NCBI RefSeq assembly: GCF_947507565.1
Contig: NC_089181.1
Location: 3,419,614-3,483,613 of the forward strand
Direction of reading: 5' to 3'
DNA: 64,000 nt
Origin: Oscarella lobularis
Taxonomy: Eukaryota > Porifera > Homoscleromorpha > Homosclerophorida > Oscarellidae
Shown: one piece after another, positions 11,960 to 23,399 of the stretch
How the letters are laid out: the number at the start of each line of letters is the position of its first letter
Numbering within the stretch: position 1 is the stretch's first letter
Notes under the pieces: generated by a model
Told to the model about the DNA's origin: nothing
What the model saw: the letters and a program-made list of their open reading frames with translations, nothing else
Database searches by the model: none
Program-made: the position numbers and the translations under genes

Positions 11960-13469
11960 TTAAATGAATAGCTTTGATTAATTTCGAGCAGTCACGTGCC
12001 CGCCTGTACGGGATATTTTCGCCGACCGAGTAAGCGAGCAAAGAGAGAGAAAAAGGCTCTACTTGCACGCTTTAGGATCGCCTCGAACGAAGCGTCTCAT
12101 CGCGCCTAACTCTCAGCGTACGACGAAGCGCAGTTATTGCGTCGAATCGACAGGTCGAAGTGCACCGTACAGCCTCTTCTTTGTTTCTCTACTTCGTCTG
12201 TTTGCAGTTTGCAAAGCGCCGCATGCATGATGGCTGAGCCACAGAGAAGAGAAAAAAGACACGGCGGACACGCTCACTTTTTTTTTCGTTTGCTTTTCGT
12301 TTGTAGTGCGGCGGCGCAAGTACTGTAGAATTCGCGTAGCGTACGTGCTAGGGTCCTGAGCACGACCTAAAAGACTGCTCACGCCCGGGGTCCTCGGGCA
12401 AGACCCCGTCTCACCAATACAAAAAACTGCCCCGCCGCCGCCGCCGCCACCGCGCAGTAGAAAGGAGTCGTGTTATTTTTTATTTAAAATAAACCCGGAA
12501 GTAACCCGGAAGTAGCTCAAAAAGAAAACGAACGTCCTCCCGGCGTCTTCAGGTGAAGGGCCCTTCACCCAGGCCCTCTTTCGGGGAGACAGTGACCCAT
12601 CTGTCCCGGGGGTGCCTTTATGTACCAAGGCACAGGTGGACCGCAATTGTAACCCACCGCGTCTTGCCCAAGTGGGGTGGCAGTTTATCATGCACTCATG
12701 CCACTGGAGTAGGGGATTGAATCCCCTGCTTTTGCGCCGCGTTTAACCTCTCTGGCTCGAGTTGGGCCGGTTTTATTTAGTCACCTCGGGGCCCGGAGGT
12801 GAATGGCGACATCGGAGGAAAGCTCTTCATCTGCCTCGTCCGATTGTCCATTATATTATAGATGTACCATCTGGCCAGAAAAAAAATTGCCAGTTCATAG
12901 AAGCCCCCGTATCTGACTGAGTTTGTGAAGATGACATCTCCTTCTCTTTAGGCACAAATGACATCGGAAAGAAACTAAAGTAAAACAACATTTGAAACGC
13001 AGCCTTACGTTCGTGGACAAAATTCAAAAGATCCTGAGACTGTTTTCCTTATATATATTTTTTTTCAAATTCGTCAGAGCAGTAGACCGGATTGGCTTCT
13101 TGGTGCGCTTGCTGGAGAAACAGAGCTGGTTGCGCCGCTGTACGTTCTCCCCGGGGAATGGGGGCCCCCGTTTCTGCGATTTGCAGCTCATTGCGAGGTC
13201 CTTCAGATACCGATCGCAATCCGACGAATGAGAAGTGCAACGCGAGTGCCTTTCGGACGTTTTTCATCGCGTTTATCGGCGCACTTCGACTTGGACTGTT
13301 GAAGCGCTTCTGCGCATGAGCAAGTTAGAGTTAAATAATTGCCAAAGAAGCTGCATGTCGGTGAGGCAGATTGCATAACCGAGAAATCAGCAAAAAATGA
13401 ATTTGTGTGATACTCCTATGTATAGAAAACGTAATTGACCGCGTGTAACTCTCTCCTACTATGATATGA
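11960..13469. other. Gene-poor intergenic stretch
   Basis: No convincing gene. It contains a GCCGCC run near 12432-12452, a GC-rich block at 12540-12800 with local palindromes (TGAAGGGCCCTTCA at 12554), and open frames of 60-80 codons with no recognisable family pattern. Base composition of 12050-12800 is more GC-rich and CpG-rich than the flanking introns, so a decayed mobile element or an unrecognised short gene is possible. I see no terminal repeats that would define one. Confidence 0.5.
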
Positions 13470-15410
13470 CTAAATGGACTCCCAGACGCCTATCAGATTA
13501 TCTAAGCCAAATAAATATCCGTCGCCTCGATTTCTGGGATCCGTGACTTCGTTTCGGTTGGCCGTCGTCTTGCCAAAATCAATCATCCAAACTCCAGCAT
13601 TTCCAATCGTATCACACACAAAAAGCAAAGAACTACCAATAACCTAGAGCAAGAGCGAGAAAAAACGCTAGAAAAGAAAACGTGTTTTGAATGCCAATAA
13701 ATTGACCTCGTGTTGTTGAAAGAAGGGCGATTGTTCGAGTGCTGTTCTTAGTTGATGAAGTCTATCTATTATTGTAGCCTACGCGCAGAGACAAAGAGAG
13801 ATAGTGTATTTCTCAAAGTAAGGGGTAGCGTAGCCAGGGAAGTAGGTATCACCTAGCAACGGGTTGCTAGGTAAGGGTATAATATACGGGGAGGTGCCTA
13901 ATAGCAACGGTTGCTAGGTTGTCTTACTCTGATTTTGTCGTTTTCAAACGAAAATTGATTGAGCCATTTGGCAACTTGACGAGGATCTTTCATCATTTTG
14001 AACGGTTTTATATGAGGACCCTCATGGGGAAGCTATACAGTGTGAAATGATTATGAGAGAGAGAGAGAGTCAGCTGGTCTAATTAATTACTTTTACGGCT
14101 TCTATCCTATAACCATATTCAGCTGTCGTGGAGATTGTTTCTCTCCACTGCATGTAGCGAGGTTTGGTAATTGCTTTCTGATCGTTTTCAGCGTCCGTCG
14201 GAGCGCTATTGTCAATTTTCACCATTTTCTCATACAAATCCTTCGAAGGAAAGAGTGTAGCATAATAGAAAAGAATAGAAAAAAAGAGCTTCCTCTCTTC
14301 TACCGGTCTTAGTTCCCCTTTTGCTTTCGCTTTCATTAACTCGTCTGCTAGATAGGTCCTACGTGTGTTGCACGTGTTACATGTAGACACATTTGTTCCT
14401 ATGTCTCACCGAATTCCCATTTTGATATCCATGACAGCCGGATCTTCGAAATTCGCCAAAAGATCTTGCATTTGCAAATAGGCTAAGAAGACAAGAATGT
14501 GAGAACGAACGCTGATTGTTGTAAAAGTGCTACAGTACTTACGTTGTCCTTCCTGTTGCACAACACCGTGGAAATCGGGAACAAATTGTTTGATGACGTC
14601 ACCTTGGATTTTTTCTAAAGCGACCTTTTCCCAGGAAGTTGCCTTTTTGAGTATCGTTCCAACGGCGCCAGGCTTGAAAGATCCTACAGTATGATGGGGA
14701 GATAGTCTATGACGTCATTCTCTTAATTAATTAGAGACCTTCGTGTCCAGCCAATTGAACCCACGGATACTTTTTCTTGTATTCTTGAACGAAAGGCGAC
14801 CAAAAGAGCATTTGTCTCAACAGGCCCCAAGACTGTTGCTACACAACACGGAAGTAGACGCTATAGGACATCATTCACCGTGTACTACACTTACTCGATC
14901 TTTCACCGAAGTTAATTTCTTGAAACTTCGTTTTTTCTTCGCTGGCGACGCGAGATCATCGAGATCGTCATCCGTATCGAACGTACTTGACGGCCCCGAA
15001 ATGGACGCCGAATCAGTAGCAGCGGCGGAGGCGGCGGAGGCGGAGGCGGCGGCGGCGACGACGACGGAAACATCGCTGCTGCTATTTGTCGTTGTAGAAG
15101 ACGATGGAACGTCAAGGGGGGCGATTGGAAGTGGAGGATTAGGAATAGGGAATGTTTCGCAGGAGCCAGGCGGAGGCGAATCGTTGTCCGATTCCATCGC
15201 TGTCGATGTGTAGGAAACGACGGATGAACTGCGCGACGAAGTAGTGAAGGGCGCCGCGTCAACGGGAACGCTTAGAAGTGAAGGATCGGAGGCTGTTGTC
15301 GTTCTTCTTGTCGTTGCGGCGCAATTCGACGTCGAAGACGATTCGTTTTCTTCTTCTGCTTCGTTTTCGTCGATGATTTCGATTCTTGTCTGGTCGTTCG
15401 ATGGATTCAT
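13470..15410 (-). CDS. ITPK: Inositol-trisphosphate 3-kinase (IPK family)
   Basis: Phosphorylates Ins(1,4,5)P3 to Ins(1,3,4,5)P4, ending Ca2+ release signalling. The N-terminal exon (residues 1-175) is disordered, Ser/Thr/Ala-rich and acidic ([20 protein letters not shown]; an Ala run coded by GCC/GCG). Downstream exons give [20 protein letters not shown], then [20 protein letters not shown], which carries the IPK signature PxxxDxKxG, followed by [26 protein letters not shown] and the C-terminal IDFGKTT metal/ATP motif. All hallmark residues are present, so the enzyme should be active. The linker is shorter than in vertebrate ITPKA-C and I see no clear actin-binding segment. Which vertebrate paralogue it matches cannot be said. 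Divergent from MBIP with 242 bp between starts. Confidence 0.93.
13850..13922. repeat. Pair of small GTTGCTAGG palindromes in an ITPK intron
   Basis: CCTAGCAACGGGTTGCTAGG is a near-perfect palindrome, and about 35 bp on TAGCAACGGTTGCTA is another. The half-site resembles half of an RFX-type X-box, but the halves face the wrong way for a standard X-box. Could be a degraded mobile element end. Confidence 0.45.
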
Positions 15411-15652
15411 CCCGGCGCCTTCTTCGCAAAACGGCGCCCCGCGATTTGTGGACGATTGAGCGACGTTGGAAACGCGATTCGGGCGTCGATTTGAGGCTCG
15501 CGTCGGATGCTAAAGCTAAACGATCCGCTATTTGCCTTCTCGCTTCAAAATCCACAAGTCCGTCCTGTTTGCTTCTTGTGGTTTTACGCATGCGCTATGA
15601 CTAATTGCGTCACGCGATAATCGTCTCTAGGGTTGCGTGCGCGACGTGGAGA

Positions 15653-16555
15653 ATGCAGGACGACCATCTCGTTCAAATTAGCGCAACGAGAGCCGAGGTA
15701 GACACGAATGGCGATTAACTGATGATCGAACGACTTTTCATTAGATCGATAGACGTATTGGCGCATTTTCAGCCTACAAACGGAAAGAAATCGACGACAC
15801 GAACGTACGATTTTATTTTTCCGTCACCGGAAGAAAAGGTGAGTGAGTGAGAAACCGCATCCGCCCAACTCCTAATCGTCGTCGTCGCCGCCGCAGCAGC
15901 AGCAGCCAATGAAACGACGTGTGCCCGAACGCAAACCATTTTTAGAAAGAGGATTTCAACACGGATTCAGTCTTCCGGTATGTAATACAATAGTAGCCAA
16001 TAATCCATAATTATTGATATCTGCAAAGATGATTCTGATTCTGATGATGATGATGATGATAAGAAAAAACAAGGAGTTCAAACCAATAGTAGTAGTAGTA
16101 GAGACAAAGATGATGACCATTTCCATTGTGGAGTAGAAGAGAGACTTTCTAATATGGAAATTCATTTGGGAATTAGTCGAAGTGACGACGGAGGGAGAGA
16201 CGTTTATCAAAGACTTCAAAAACTAGAAGAAAGAATCTTGTTTCTTGAGGGAATGTCACCAGAATATTTTCAGGAGACATTGAATCCAGCCACTCAGCAC
16301 AATGAAAAAGCTTCTTCTCCCGAGTTCCATGCCGTTGCACATACGTTCAGTCATCCCGTTTCAGCGGTGCACCACGCTAAGAGACACAAGATGAAGAGAC
16401 AAGAGACCAATGAGGTATAATACAATGTACAGTACTAACTTTCTCTATCTCTTCTTCTTCTTCTTTTTTCTCTGCTGCAGACTTTATCTGTTGAAGAGAT
16501 GGATCAGAAGATTGCAACGCTTCAGCAGAAACTAATTGATAAACAAAAAATATAG
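15653..16555 (+). CDS. MBIP: MAP3K12-binding inhibitory protein 1, ATAC complex subunit
   Basis: MBIP is a small nuclear coiled-coil protein of the ATAC histone acetyltransferase complex and an inhibitor of MAP3K12. Exons: 15653-15697 ([15 protein letters not shown]), then [20 protein letters not shown], then a basic exon ([20 protein letters not shown]), an acidic Asp exon from about 16028, and the strongest match [18 protein letters not shown] with MSPEYFQE, diagnostic of MBIP. The last exon ([20 protein letters not shown]) is a coiled-coil tail. The last two exons lie antisense to the end of the TYW5 frame. Introns are 40-70 bp with GCAGCA or TC runs at acceptors. Confidence 0.88.
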
Positions 16556-17718
16556 AATTTCTATTAGATTCATCATTACCTTCTCTAATGCAACATTTGC
16601 TCTCAATTCTTGCTATGAGTTGTCTCGCGTAAAAATCTCTGTAATCTTCCCCTGGCAATTGATGCAATGCTTTGATGGCTCTGTCTATGATTTGATTGGC
16701 TCTTGCTGCAGGCATTAGATCCTTATTTCCGTACGTATCCTTTGGGTCATAAAAACAATCATCCAAATTTTTCCAAAATGTATTGACAGCGACGCCAAAT
16801 TCAAGAGACAAAACATTGTGAAACCATAGAGCGGGAATATAGAGAATATCTCCGGCATTGAGCTGACATTCAATCCGGTGTGCTTGACTGAATAAAGGAA
16901 AGCGAAGCAAATCCGGTGAATCAATGTCTAAAACAGCCGATTTATCCCCCTTCAAATAGAGATATTGGGAATCTGTAGGCGGAAAGAAGACAACACGTTT
17001 TGACCCTGTCACTTGTATGAGTAGATTATCCATTACCTAAAGACAATACAGTGTAGCTTGATTATTATAGTCATTAGAGTAGACAATATTACATCGTAGT
17101 GAGTCCATAGATGAATGCGTGGAGAACTGATGCGAAAGACAGTTGAGAAAAGTTGATCTTGTGGAACTAAAGAGGGGATTTGAAGGTCATGTGCCAGTGT
17201 TGGAAACTGGGTGCTAAAATTGGCAACATCCTGCAGCCAGGAAATTAAGTTTTGTAAAAAAATTCGCCGGATTACCTTTCTTGGATCGTTTCCTAGAGAT
17301 CTCAAATAATATTTCTCTTCCTAAATGATGTTTGGTTGGTACAGTACAATTATTTTTAAAGGTGAAGGAAGCGTGTACCTTGCAGAAGAAAAAATCGTCT
17401 TGAATTTCTTTCGAAGCTCGTTCGACGAATTCGTCAAAAGGTAAAGTTCTGGCGAAAAATTCGAATTTCTATATTTTGTGCACGATTCATATTAGCTTAC
17501 TTGTAGGCAAAATTTTTGCTTATAAAATCCATTCTCGGCGTCGGACTGACGTGAATTCTTACGTCTTTCTTTCCACCCATCTCTTTTAGATAGGAAGGCG
17601 TCCAGAGAGAAGAGGCCGGTCCCAAACAAAAGCCTTTTAACAAAGCCGGTCTTCGTCGCTTAGAAACGTCCCTACGAAAGTCTTCGTTCGATATGCACGA
17701 GTGAAAAACGTCGACCAT
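16377..17718 (-). CDS. TYW5: tRNA wybutosine-synthesizing protein 5 (JmjC hydroxylase)
   Basis: Fe(II)/2-oxoglutarate oxygenase that hydroxylates the wybutosine base at position 37 of tRNA-Phe. Exons give [36 protein letters not shown] and LPFDEFV. The JmjC core starts with [20 protein letters not shown], supplying the HxD iron ligands, then [15 protein letters not shown], and later [15 protein letters not shown] with the second His. The Met at 17718 is chosen; an in-frame ATG at 17751 adds 11 residues. The frame runs on to 16377 through a 48-nt in-frame stretch (about 16578-16531) that could be spliced or retained. Either way the end lies antisense to the last MBIP exons. The 3' end is therefore the least certain part. 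Confidence 0.9.
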
Positions 17719-17815
17719 GGCTAAGTGAGCATGCGCACAGCATGTGACCACAAGTGCGCAAAATCGCGCAACAGCTCCCCTTGTCTCTTTTCTTCGTCTG
17801 CGCGCCCGTCTTTCG

Positions 17816-19969
17816 ATGGATCAATCGGTAGAGTAGCGCCTTAGTTGTTACTAGTCTACATTGATGATGAGTATGACGTAATAGAGTGCTAGTAGCGTCG
17901 TTGGAAACACAGGAACGGCGACGAATAGCGCAAACGTCGCTTCGGCCTCCATTTCGACGTCAGGCGGCGGCGGCGGCGAAGGTTTCGTCGTTCGCGTTCG
18001 CGGCTTACCTTGGTCGTCGACGAGCGACGATATCCTTCAATTTTTCGCCCCGTTGCAAATTCGCCAGGGAACGGGCGGAATTCAATTCACTTTTACGCCC
18101 GAAGGTCGTCCATCTGGCGAAGCTTTCGTCGAATTTACGACGAGCGACGATCGCGATGCTGCGATAAAGAAGAATAACGAGCACATGGGACGACGATATA
18201 TCGAAGTATTCAAATCGAAGAAAACGGAAATGGATTGGGTTTTGAAGCGAGTTGGAGATCCACCTCTGTCGTCATCGTCGACGTCATCGGTTCCCGGATT
18301 GGGTGCAACTCTCGCGGGAATTGGTCCAACCGTTCATTCGCTTCCCTCCAAAATGGGCGGAGTCAAAGCCATAGAAACGGTTGTCAAGTTACGCGGTCTT
18401 CCTTACGATTGCAGCAAGGAAGACGTCGAGAATTTTTTTGCAGGTAAAAAAATCGCGCGCGTGACCTTTAGCGCGCGCGGGGTTCGTATGGGACCCCCTT
18501 TTCTTTGGGGGGTTTTGGGGTTGGAGCTCGTTGTCGATTAAGGGCTTCAAATCATTCCTAATGGGATCCTGTTTGTGATGGAGTCGGAGGGGAGGCGATC
18601 CGGGGAGGCATTTGTCGAGTTTATATCACCTGAGGAGGCAGAAAAAGCGCAAAAGAAACATCGTCACATGATGGCCCACAGGTTGGGACCCGGATGAGCG
18701 CGTGGGGAATGGGATGGCGCCGGTTTGGGTTACATGATATATATAAGTATTTTCGTATTTATATATAACACTATTAATTTCTTTTTTCTCTTCCCATTTC
18801 CCCTATGTCGACTTATAATAGATATATTGAAGTTTTCAAGTCGAGTCGAAGTGAAATGAAGAGAAGCGAAAGTTTGGATGGGCGTGCCCACTATTCCGGA
18901 AGGCCGGCTCCATACGAGCGACCTCGCGCCGATTACGACGTCGCGCACAATCGCTATGGAAGTGGCTACGAACGTCGTTATCGCGTGGGCGGGGGCACAA
19001 GAGGAGGATATGATGGGCGAGATGACGCGGCCGCAGCTGCTGCTGCTGCGGCGGCGGCGGGAATGGCAGCTGCGGCGGCGACATCAGGATACACGTCAAC
19101 GGGGCAATATTACGATTATTATGATGCTACCTATGGACAGGGGGGAGGGGGTTATGGGATGAGAAGAGATGGGATTGGGGGCGGGGCCGGTGCAAGTGCC
19201 GCTGGTGGAGGCGGGGCGCGAGCTCCTCATCACGTTGTTATGGCGACTGCTACTGCCATGGGAACGTCGACTGCGCATCGTGTTCGGATGCGCGGTCTTC
19301 CGTTTTCTGCATCGGAGCAAGATATCATGGCATTCTTTTCGCCACTCAATCCTGTCTCCGTGCAAATTGAGTATGATCGATCGGGTCGCGCGTCCGGAGA
19401 AGCGGCTGTCTATTTTGCGAGTCACGAGGAAGCGGGCGAGGCAATGGGAAAGAATCGACAGATGATGGGTAAAGGAAATTAATAACGCGATCACGTGATT
19501 ATTAACTTTTCTTTCTCTCATATCACATGAAGGGCATCGTTATATTGAGCTCTTTCTTCATTCGACTCCAACGCGAGCTCCTCTCGCTCAAGTAAGCGTT
19601 CCCGCTTCTCTCGCCGCCGCTGCCGCCGGTATGACGGCTCCCGCCAATCAAGTTCTTTCTGCTACTCCCACCCACGGTGTCATGGCAACGGTCAATCAAT
19701 ACGCCATTGCTCCTCCTGGCGTTGCAGCCGTTACCGAGCAACAATTGCTTACGACCGCTTATCCCGCGACCTCCATTGCGCGTACTACCATTGGGGTCCC
19801 CGTTTCGGTGTCTGGGGGCACTCTTTTGCCTTCGAGCATGGGGGGCCCCGTTTCTATCAGTATGGCTCCTACTGTTCCTACGGCTAATCCTCAGATCAAT
19901 GCCGCTAATATGGCCGCCGCTGTCGCCGGATTGCCTCCGAGGGATACGCAAACCAATTTCACCTTCTAA
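17816..19969 (+). CDS. hnRNP H/F-family RNA-binding protein with three qRRMs
   Basis: Binds G-rich RNA and regulates splicing. Three quasi-RRMs of the hnRNP H/F type are seen: VVRVRGLPWSSTSDDILQFF, VVKLRGLPYDCSKEDVENFF and HRVRMRGLPFSASEQDIMAF, each followed by the RxSGEAFVEF-like strand and a RYIEVF/RYIELF ending. Between qRRM2 and qRRM3 is a low-complexity linker rich in Gly, Tyr, Arg and a long Ala run; the C-terminal tail is Ala/Pro/Thr-rich and ends DTQTNFTF. The start is inferred: a 4-codon first exon (MDQS) at 17816-17827 spliced to 17885, because the frame before the first qRRM has no Met and meets stops. Head-to-head with TYW5, 97 bp apart. Exact orthologue (HNRNPH, HNRNPF or GRSF1) not resolved. 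Confidence 0.9.
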
Positions 19970-20084
19970 CTAACTAAAAACATCTCATCTCTTGTTTGTG
20001 TGTTTGTCATTGTTGTTGCTTTTTTTCTGTCTTGTCTTGTTTCTATGCCAATTAGCGCACTTTAGCAGTTACGCATATCTCATA

Positions 20085-22074
20085 CAGGGGGGGTTTTGCA
20101 CTAACGCGCGCTGCTTCCCCGCCCTTTTTTAAAACGCGTTTTTCTCCGCTGAAGTTGTGCTATCATCGTCTTCGAAGGGGTTAGAGAACGCATTTTGATC
20201 ATATAAAACGCCTTACTGAGCGTCGCGGGTTTTCCGTTCGTCTTCGCGATTTCGCTCCTTGCCGATTTCATCGTCCGTGGACAAGTTCTTTTTCTCCTCA
20301 ATTCTCAAAGCAGCAGGCTAAACGTCTTCTTAGATAACTTAGCCTCATAGTTCGCGCGCGAACCAAAGCTTTGCTGCTTGCAAAGTGGTAAAAAAACGCG
20401 TTTTTCTAGGACATGGCTCGATCGCGTGTAAATTACCTTATGCTGACTTCTCGTCGTACGGCAGTTGTATACCGCATTATGGAGGAGATAGACTACGTCA
20501 TTCCTAACTTTTCTGTTCTCCGTGCTCGACTGCATCGATGCCAGTTCCGAGTACTTGACAAAGACGGGTCTGAGGGAGATATCGTAGATGGGTTCATTCG
20601 CTCCTCCACGGCTATCCACGAAACGTTTCCCAAGATGATTATTCCACACGAAAGTTGTGACATTCCGGTACTTACCTTTACGCAAGCGTTCTAAATTCTA
20701 GGACAATTTTATATGCATAGACTGAATCAGTGAAGAAATTCATTTACGGCGAACCTAAGCCAAAGTTTGATGACGTAGATGTGCCCGTAATATGGCGATG
20801 GGTTGACGCCGCCGAAGTTTATGCCAGTGACTCGGATTCTGCCGCTGACCCCGAAGCCGACAACGAAAACGACCGTACGCTTCGCTCTCGTCGACATCAA
20901 GGTGTCTCCACGGACGTTCCATTAGAAAACGAGGCGCCTCACCAGAACTGCGACGAGGCCGAAGACAGACCTACGGAAGATAAAGCGAAAAATGAATCTT
21001 CAACGGAAATCACAGCAGTTACCTTCAAGTGCCTCGGAGCAGCCAGACAGGAGGCACACCAGAGGACTTTAGAAATGGCGCGTGAAATTCTTTTCTCCGG
21101 CCAAAAAGTTTCTGTTAGGTTAGTTGAGGAACCCGAAAATGCGATGGATCGCAACGCAATTAGCTTTCACGTGAAAATTGGCAAAGCGTGGAATAGAATT
21201 GGTTACGTGGCACGCGAGTTGACAAATTATGTCAAACGTGCCATAGATGCTGGAGAAATTGCTGGTGTAGAAGTGAAATGGATACGCTATAGATATTGGC
21301 CAGGTGGCTGTGGATTCTACGCTGGGATATCAGTGTCACGTAGAGGGCAGTGGGAATATGACGTTATAAAGAAAAGCAGTTATTGATCACGTTTCTTGAA
21401 TAGCGTACATGTTGCTAAACAATGTCGTTTATTAGTCTCGTACGTTAAATCACGTCGGGTAGGGGAGGGAGGGATACAGGGCCAGCATGATACATTTGGC
21501 GAATAGACGAGGATCCTCTAACAATCATTGATATCGTCCTTATCGGTCCAGGCCTTCTGGTCTGCAAAGAGACATTTCCGGGAAGGCGGGGATGCCACAC
21601 CTTCCGGCTCATGGGACAGCACAGCTTCATTCACGAGTGGCATCGCCAAAGGAGAATGCAATCGATTGACCTTCGAAGAAGGAGTTTGGCCTGTCGGAGA
21701 CCATACGGCGGCGAGCCTGCGCTTCGATTGCTCGCGATTCGGTTGTTTACTCATAGAAGCACAAAAGAGAGGAATTCGTCTAGGAGCGTTTTGAATTAGA
21801 CTAGGTTCGCAGTAGATAATGACTAACCATACATTAACGTAGCTGATTTTGCATAAATAATGATATAAACGTGATGAAACCTTGACGAACCGAGACGATC
21901 ACGCGGCGTATCCGAAAAGCTTATCTACGACACGCATTGCGATATAAGCTCGCCGAATAAACGAAAACCCTGTAGGAAGTACACAGTTGGAGCGAATACG
22001 CGAAATGTGCTGAAAATTGCGAGATACAGATAAACTTGAAATTTTTAGCGCGCGTTAGTGCAAAACCCCCCCTG
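20085..22074. mobile_element. DNA transposon A with 28-bp TIRs and 9-bp TSD, carrying a HIRAN gene
   Basis: Perfect 28-bp terminal inverted repeats: left CAGGGGGGGTTTTGCACTAA followed by CGCGCGCT, right end the exact reverse complement. The element is flanked by TATCTCATA at 20076-20084 and 22075-22083, a 9-bp target-site duplication. A 9-bp duplication is typical of Mutator-like elements and also within range for some others, so I do not assign a superfamily. No transposase is recognisable; the only convincing gene is the HIRAN-domain protein at 20413-21386. A minus-strand frame of 78 codons at 21518-21754 is possible but unsupported. It is probably non-autonomous, or a family with an unusual cargo. 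Confidence 0.88.
20413..21386 (+). CDS. HIRAN-domain protein encoded inside transposon A
   Basis: Two exons (20413-20667, 20721-21386) joined by a 53-bp GT-AG intron give about 306 residues in one frame. Residues 1-85 are unfamiliar (MARSRVNYLMLTSRRTAVVY; RARLHRCQFRVLDKDGSEGD). The middle is acidic and disordered (SDSDSAADPEADNENDR). The last 110 residues look like a HIRAN domain: TFKCLGAARQEAHQRTLEMA, VSVRLVEEPENAMDRNAISF, IGYVARELTNYVKRAIDAG, GISV. HIRAN binds 3' single-stranded DNA ends in HLTF/Rad5-type helicases; here there is no helicase or RING part. A role in handling transposon ends is an inference only. The intron and intact frame argue that it is not decayed. Confidence 0.72.
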
Positions 22075-22083
22075 TATCTCATA

Positions 22084-22593
22084 GGCAGTGGCTATTGTTA
22101 CGACAGTCGTAACTGGACCTCTGAGGCTATTGTTACGACAGTCTAGCGCACTATAGAGTAGAGAGCTTATAAAGCGTTTTTTTCATGTACCTAACCCAAC
22201 CCTAACCCTAAACCTTACTGGTATCTGTGGCGGCCCCGCTCCGGGCTTAACCGCCCCAATGAGCATAGGTCGCAGAGGGGGGCTTCGCCCCCCTGGAACC
22301 ACCATGCTACGGGCGGTTAAGCCACAGTCGCGGGTGATCGTATATCGCCGGTTAGGTACAGAAAGAAAAAGAAAAAAAGAAAAAAAAAAGAGAACGCTTC
22401 GTGATTCGAACCCCGACCCGTCACGTGCCCCGTGGTTTCTGCATTCGGTCCCCTCCCAGCACCCCCCCCCTGCCCGTTGAGCTATCGCGTCATCCCTGGA
22501 AACGCAGCGTTATCGCAGGACTTTATAATGCTAGACTGCAGCTATAGTGCGCTAGACTGGCGCTCAGAAACTGTCGTAACAATAGCCACTGCG
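22084..22593. mobile_element. DNA element B, 510-bp foldback MITE
   Basis: Terminal inverted repeats GCAGTGGCTATTGTTACGAC.. match over 22 of 23 bases. It is flanked by the same TATCTCATA (22075-22083 and 22594-22602) that flanks element A. Inside are nested inverted repeats: GTACCTAACC paired with GGTTAGGTAC, and CTGTGGC..GGCTTAACCGCCC paired with GGGCGGTTAAGCCACAG, which predict a long hairpin. It also holds a short telomere-like run (CCCTAACCCTAAACC around 22200) and a purine tract GAAAGAAAAAG. No coding gene. Confidence 0.8.
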
Positions 22594-22601
22594 TATCTCA
22601 T

Positions 22602-23376
22602 ATGGCGGCAGCTCAGTCTATCGAAGCTCTCGCTACACTTTTGCGGCCTCCCGACGAAGGGGAAGACTCGTCTGATAATGAGGTATCGAGTGACTAACTT
22701 ACGAGGAGCTCGTATCAAGAGTTTGGTCCCACGTTAGTTGGAAGGGGGACCCGCTTCAACGAAAATGGGTCCCGGGTCGATAGGGCCTCCGAAACGGACC
22801 GGTATGGCTTACCTCTACTACGCCGTAGACGTTTAACGGTAGAAAACGCAGAAGAGAAGACGCGCGAGAAAAAATCGACGAATCCCAACGATATTTGGAT
22901 CCCGGATGAGGTTGGTTCTCAATGCGAAACGAGTGACGACCCTCGTCCAGCTCCTGAGTAAGTAAAACGCATTGATCTATAGACAATTCTTTATAAAATG
23001 GCATACCAAGGCATGACATGGTGTTCCAGCAGTCCGTCTTCACCGAGGATCTTTTCCTTGGAATGGGAAACAAAAATCCGTCGACAGCATCCTGCGAAAA
23101 TCTCGTCATAAAAATTAAACTTCCCGAAACGAACTACTCTGACGTTCATCTCGACGTCACGGATACATTTCTGGATTGCAGAACGCCAAAACAGTAAGTG
23201 GGGGGAGAAAAATCTACGTCATCATACGGGACTTTTGTTTTTTCTTTAGCAAATTGGGACTTCATTTGCCTCATCGCGTTGACAGCAAAAATGGGCGTGC
23301 CAAGTGGGACAGCGAACAGGAACAATTGACTGTGACGTTAAAATTAAACCGCGAATACGATTTTCTTAACCAATAG
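22602..23376 (+). CDS. DNAAF6: Axonemal dynein assembly factor, PIH1D3 type
   Basis: Cytoplasmic co-chaperone that helps pre-assemble dynein arms of motile cilia. Exon 1 (MAAAQSIEALATLLRPPDEG) matches the conserved N-terminal helix. Exon 2 gives FGPTLVGRGTRFNENGSRVD and NPNDIWIPDEV. The last exons give the PIH/CS-like domain: VFTEDLFLGMGNKNPSTASC, IKIKLPETNYSDVHLDVTDT, FLDCRTPKQKLGLHLPHRVD and the end LTVTLKLNREYDFLNQ. The first base of the start codon is the last base of the third TATCTCATA copy, so two transposons separate this ATG from its ancestral upstream sequence. Any promoter must now lie in element B, element A, or far upstream. Confidence 0.9.
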
Positions 23377-23399
23377 GATCGTGCTCGTTTATTTATTTA

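Noticed and set aside
12473-12691. 72-codon minus-strand frame in the gene-poor gap
   Set aside because: No recognisable domain or splice context; the GC-rich sequence alone explains an open frame.
15020-15060. Separate coding repeat on the plus strand
   Set aside because: GCG/GAC triplets here are the Ala-rich segment of ITPK read from the other strand.
21518-21754. Second gene in transposon A on the minus strand
   Set aside because: 78 codons, no known motif, and an overlapping plus-strand frame of similar length; not enough support.
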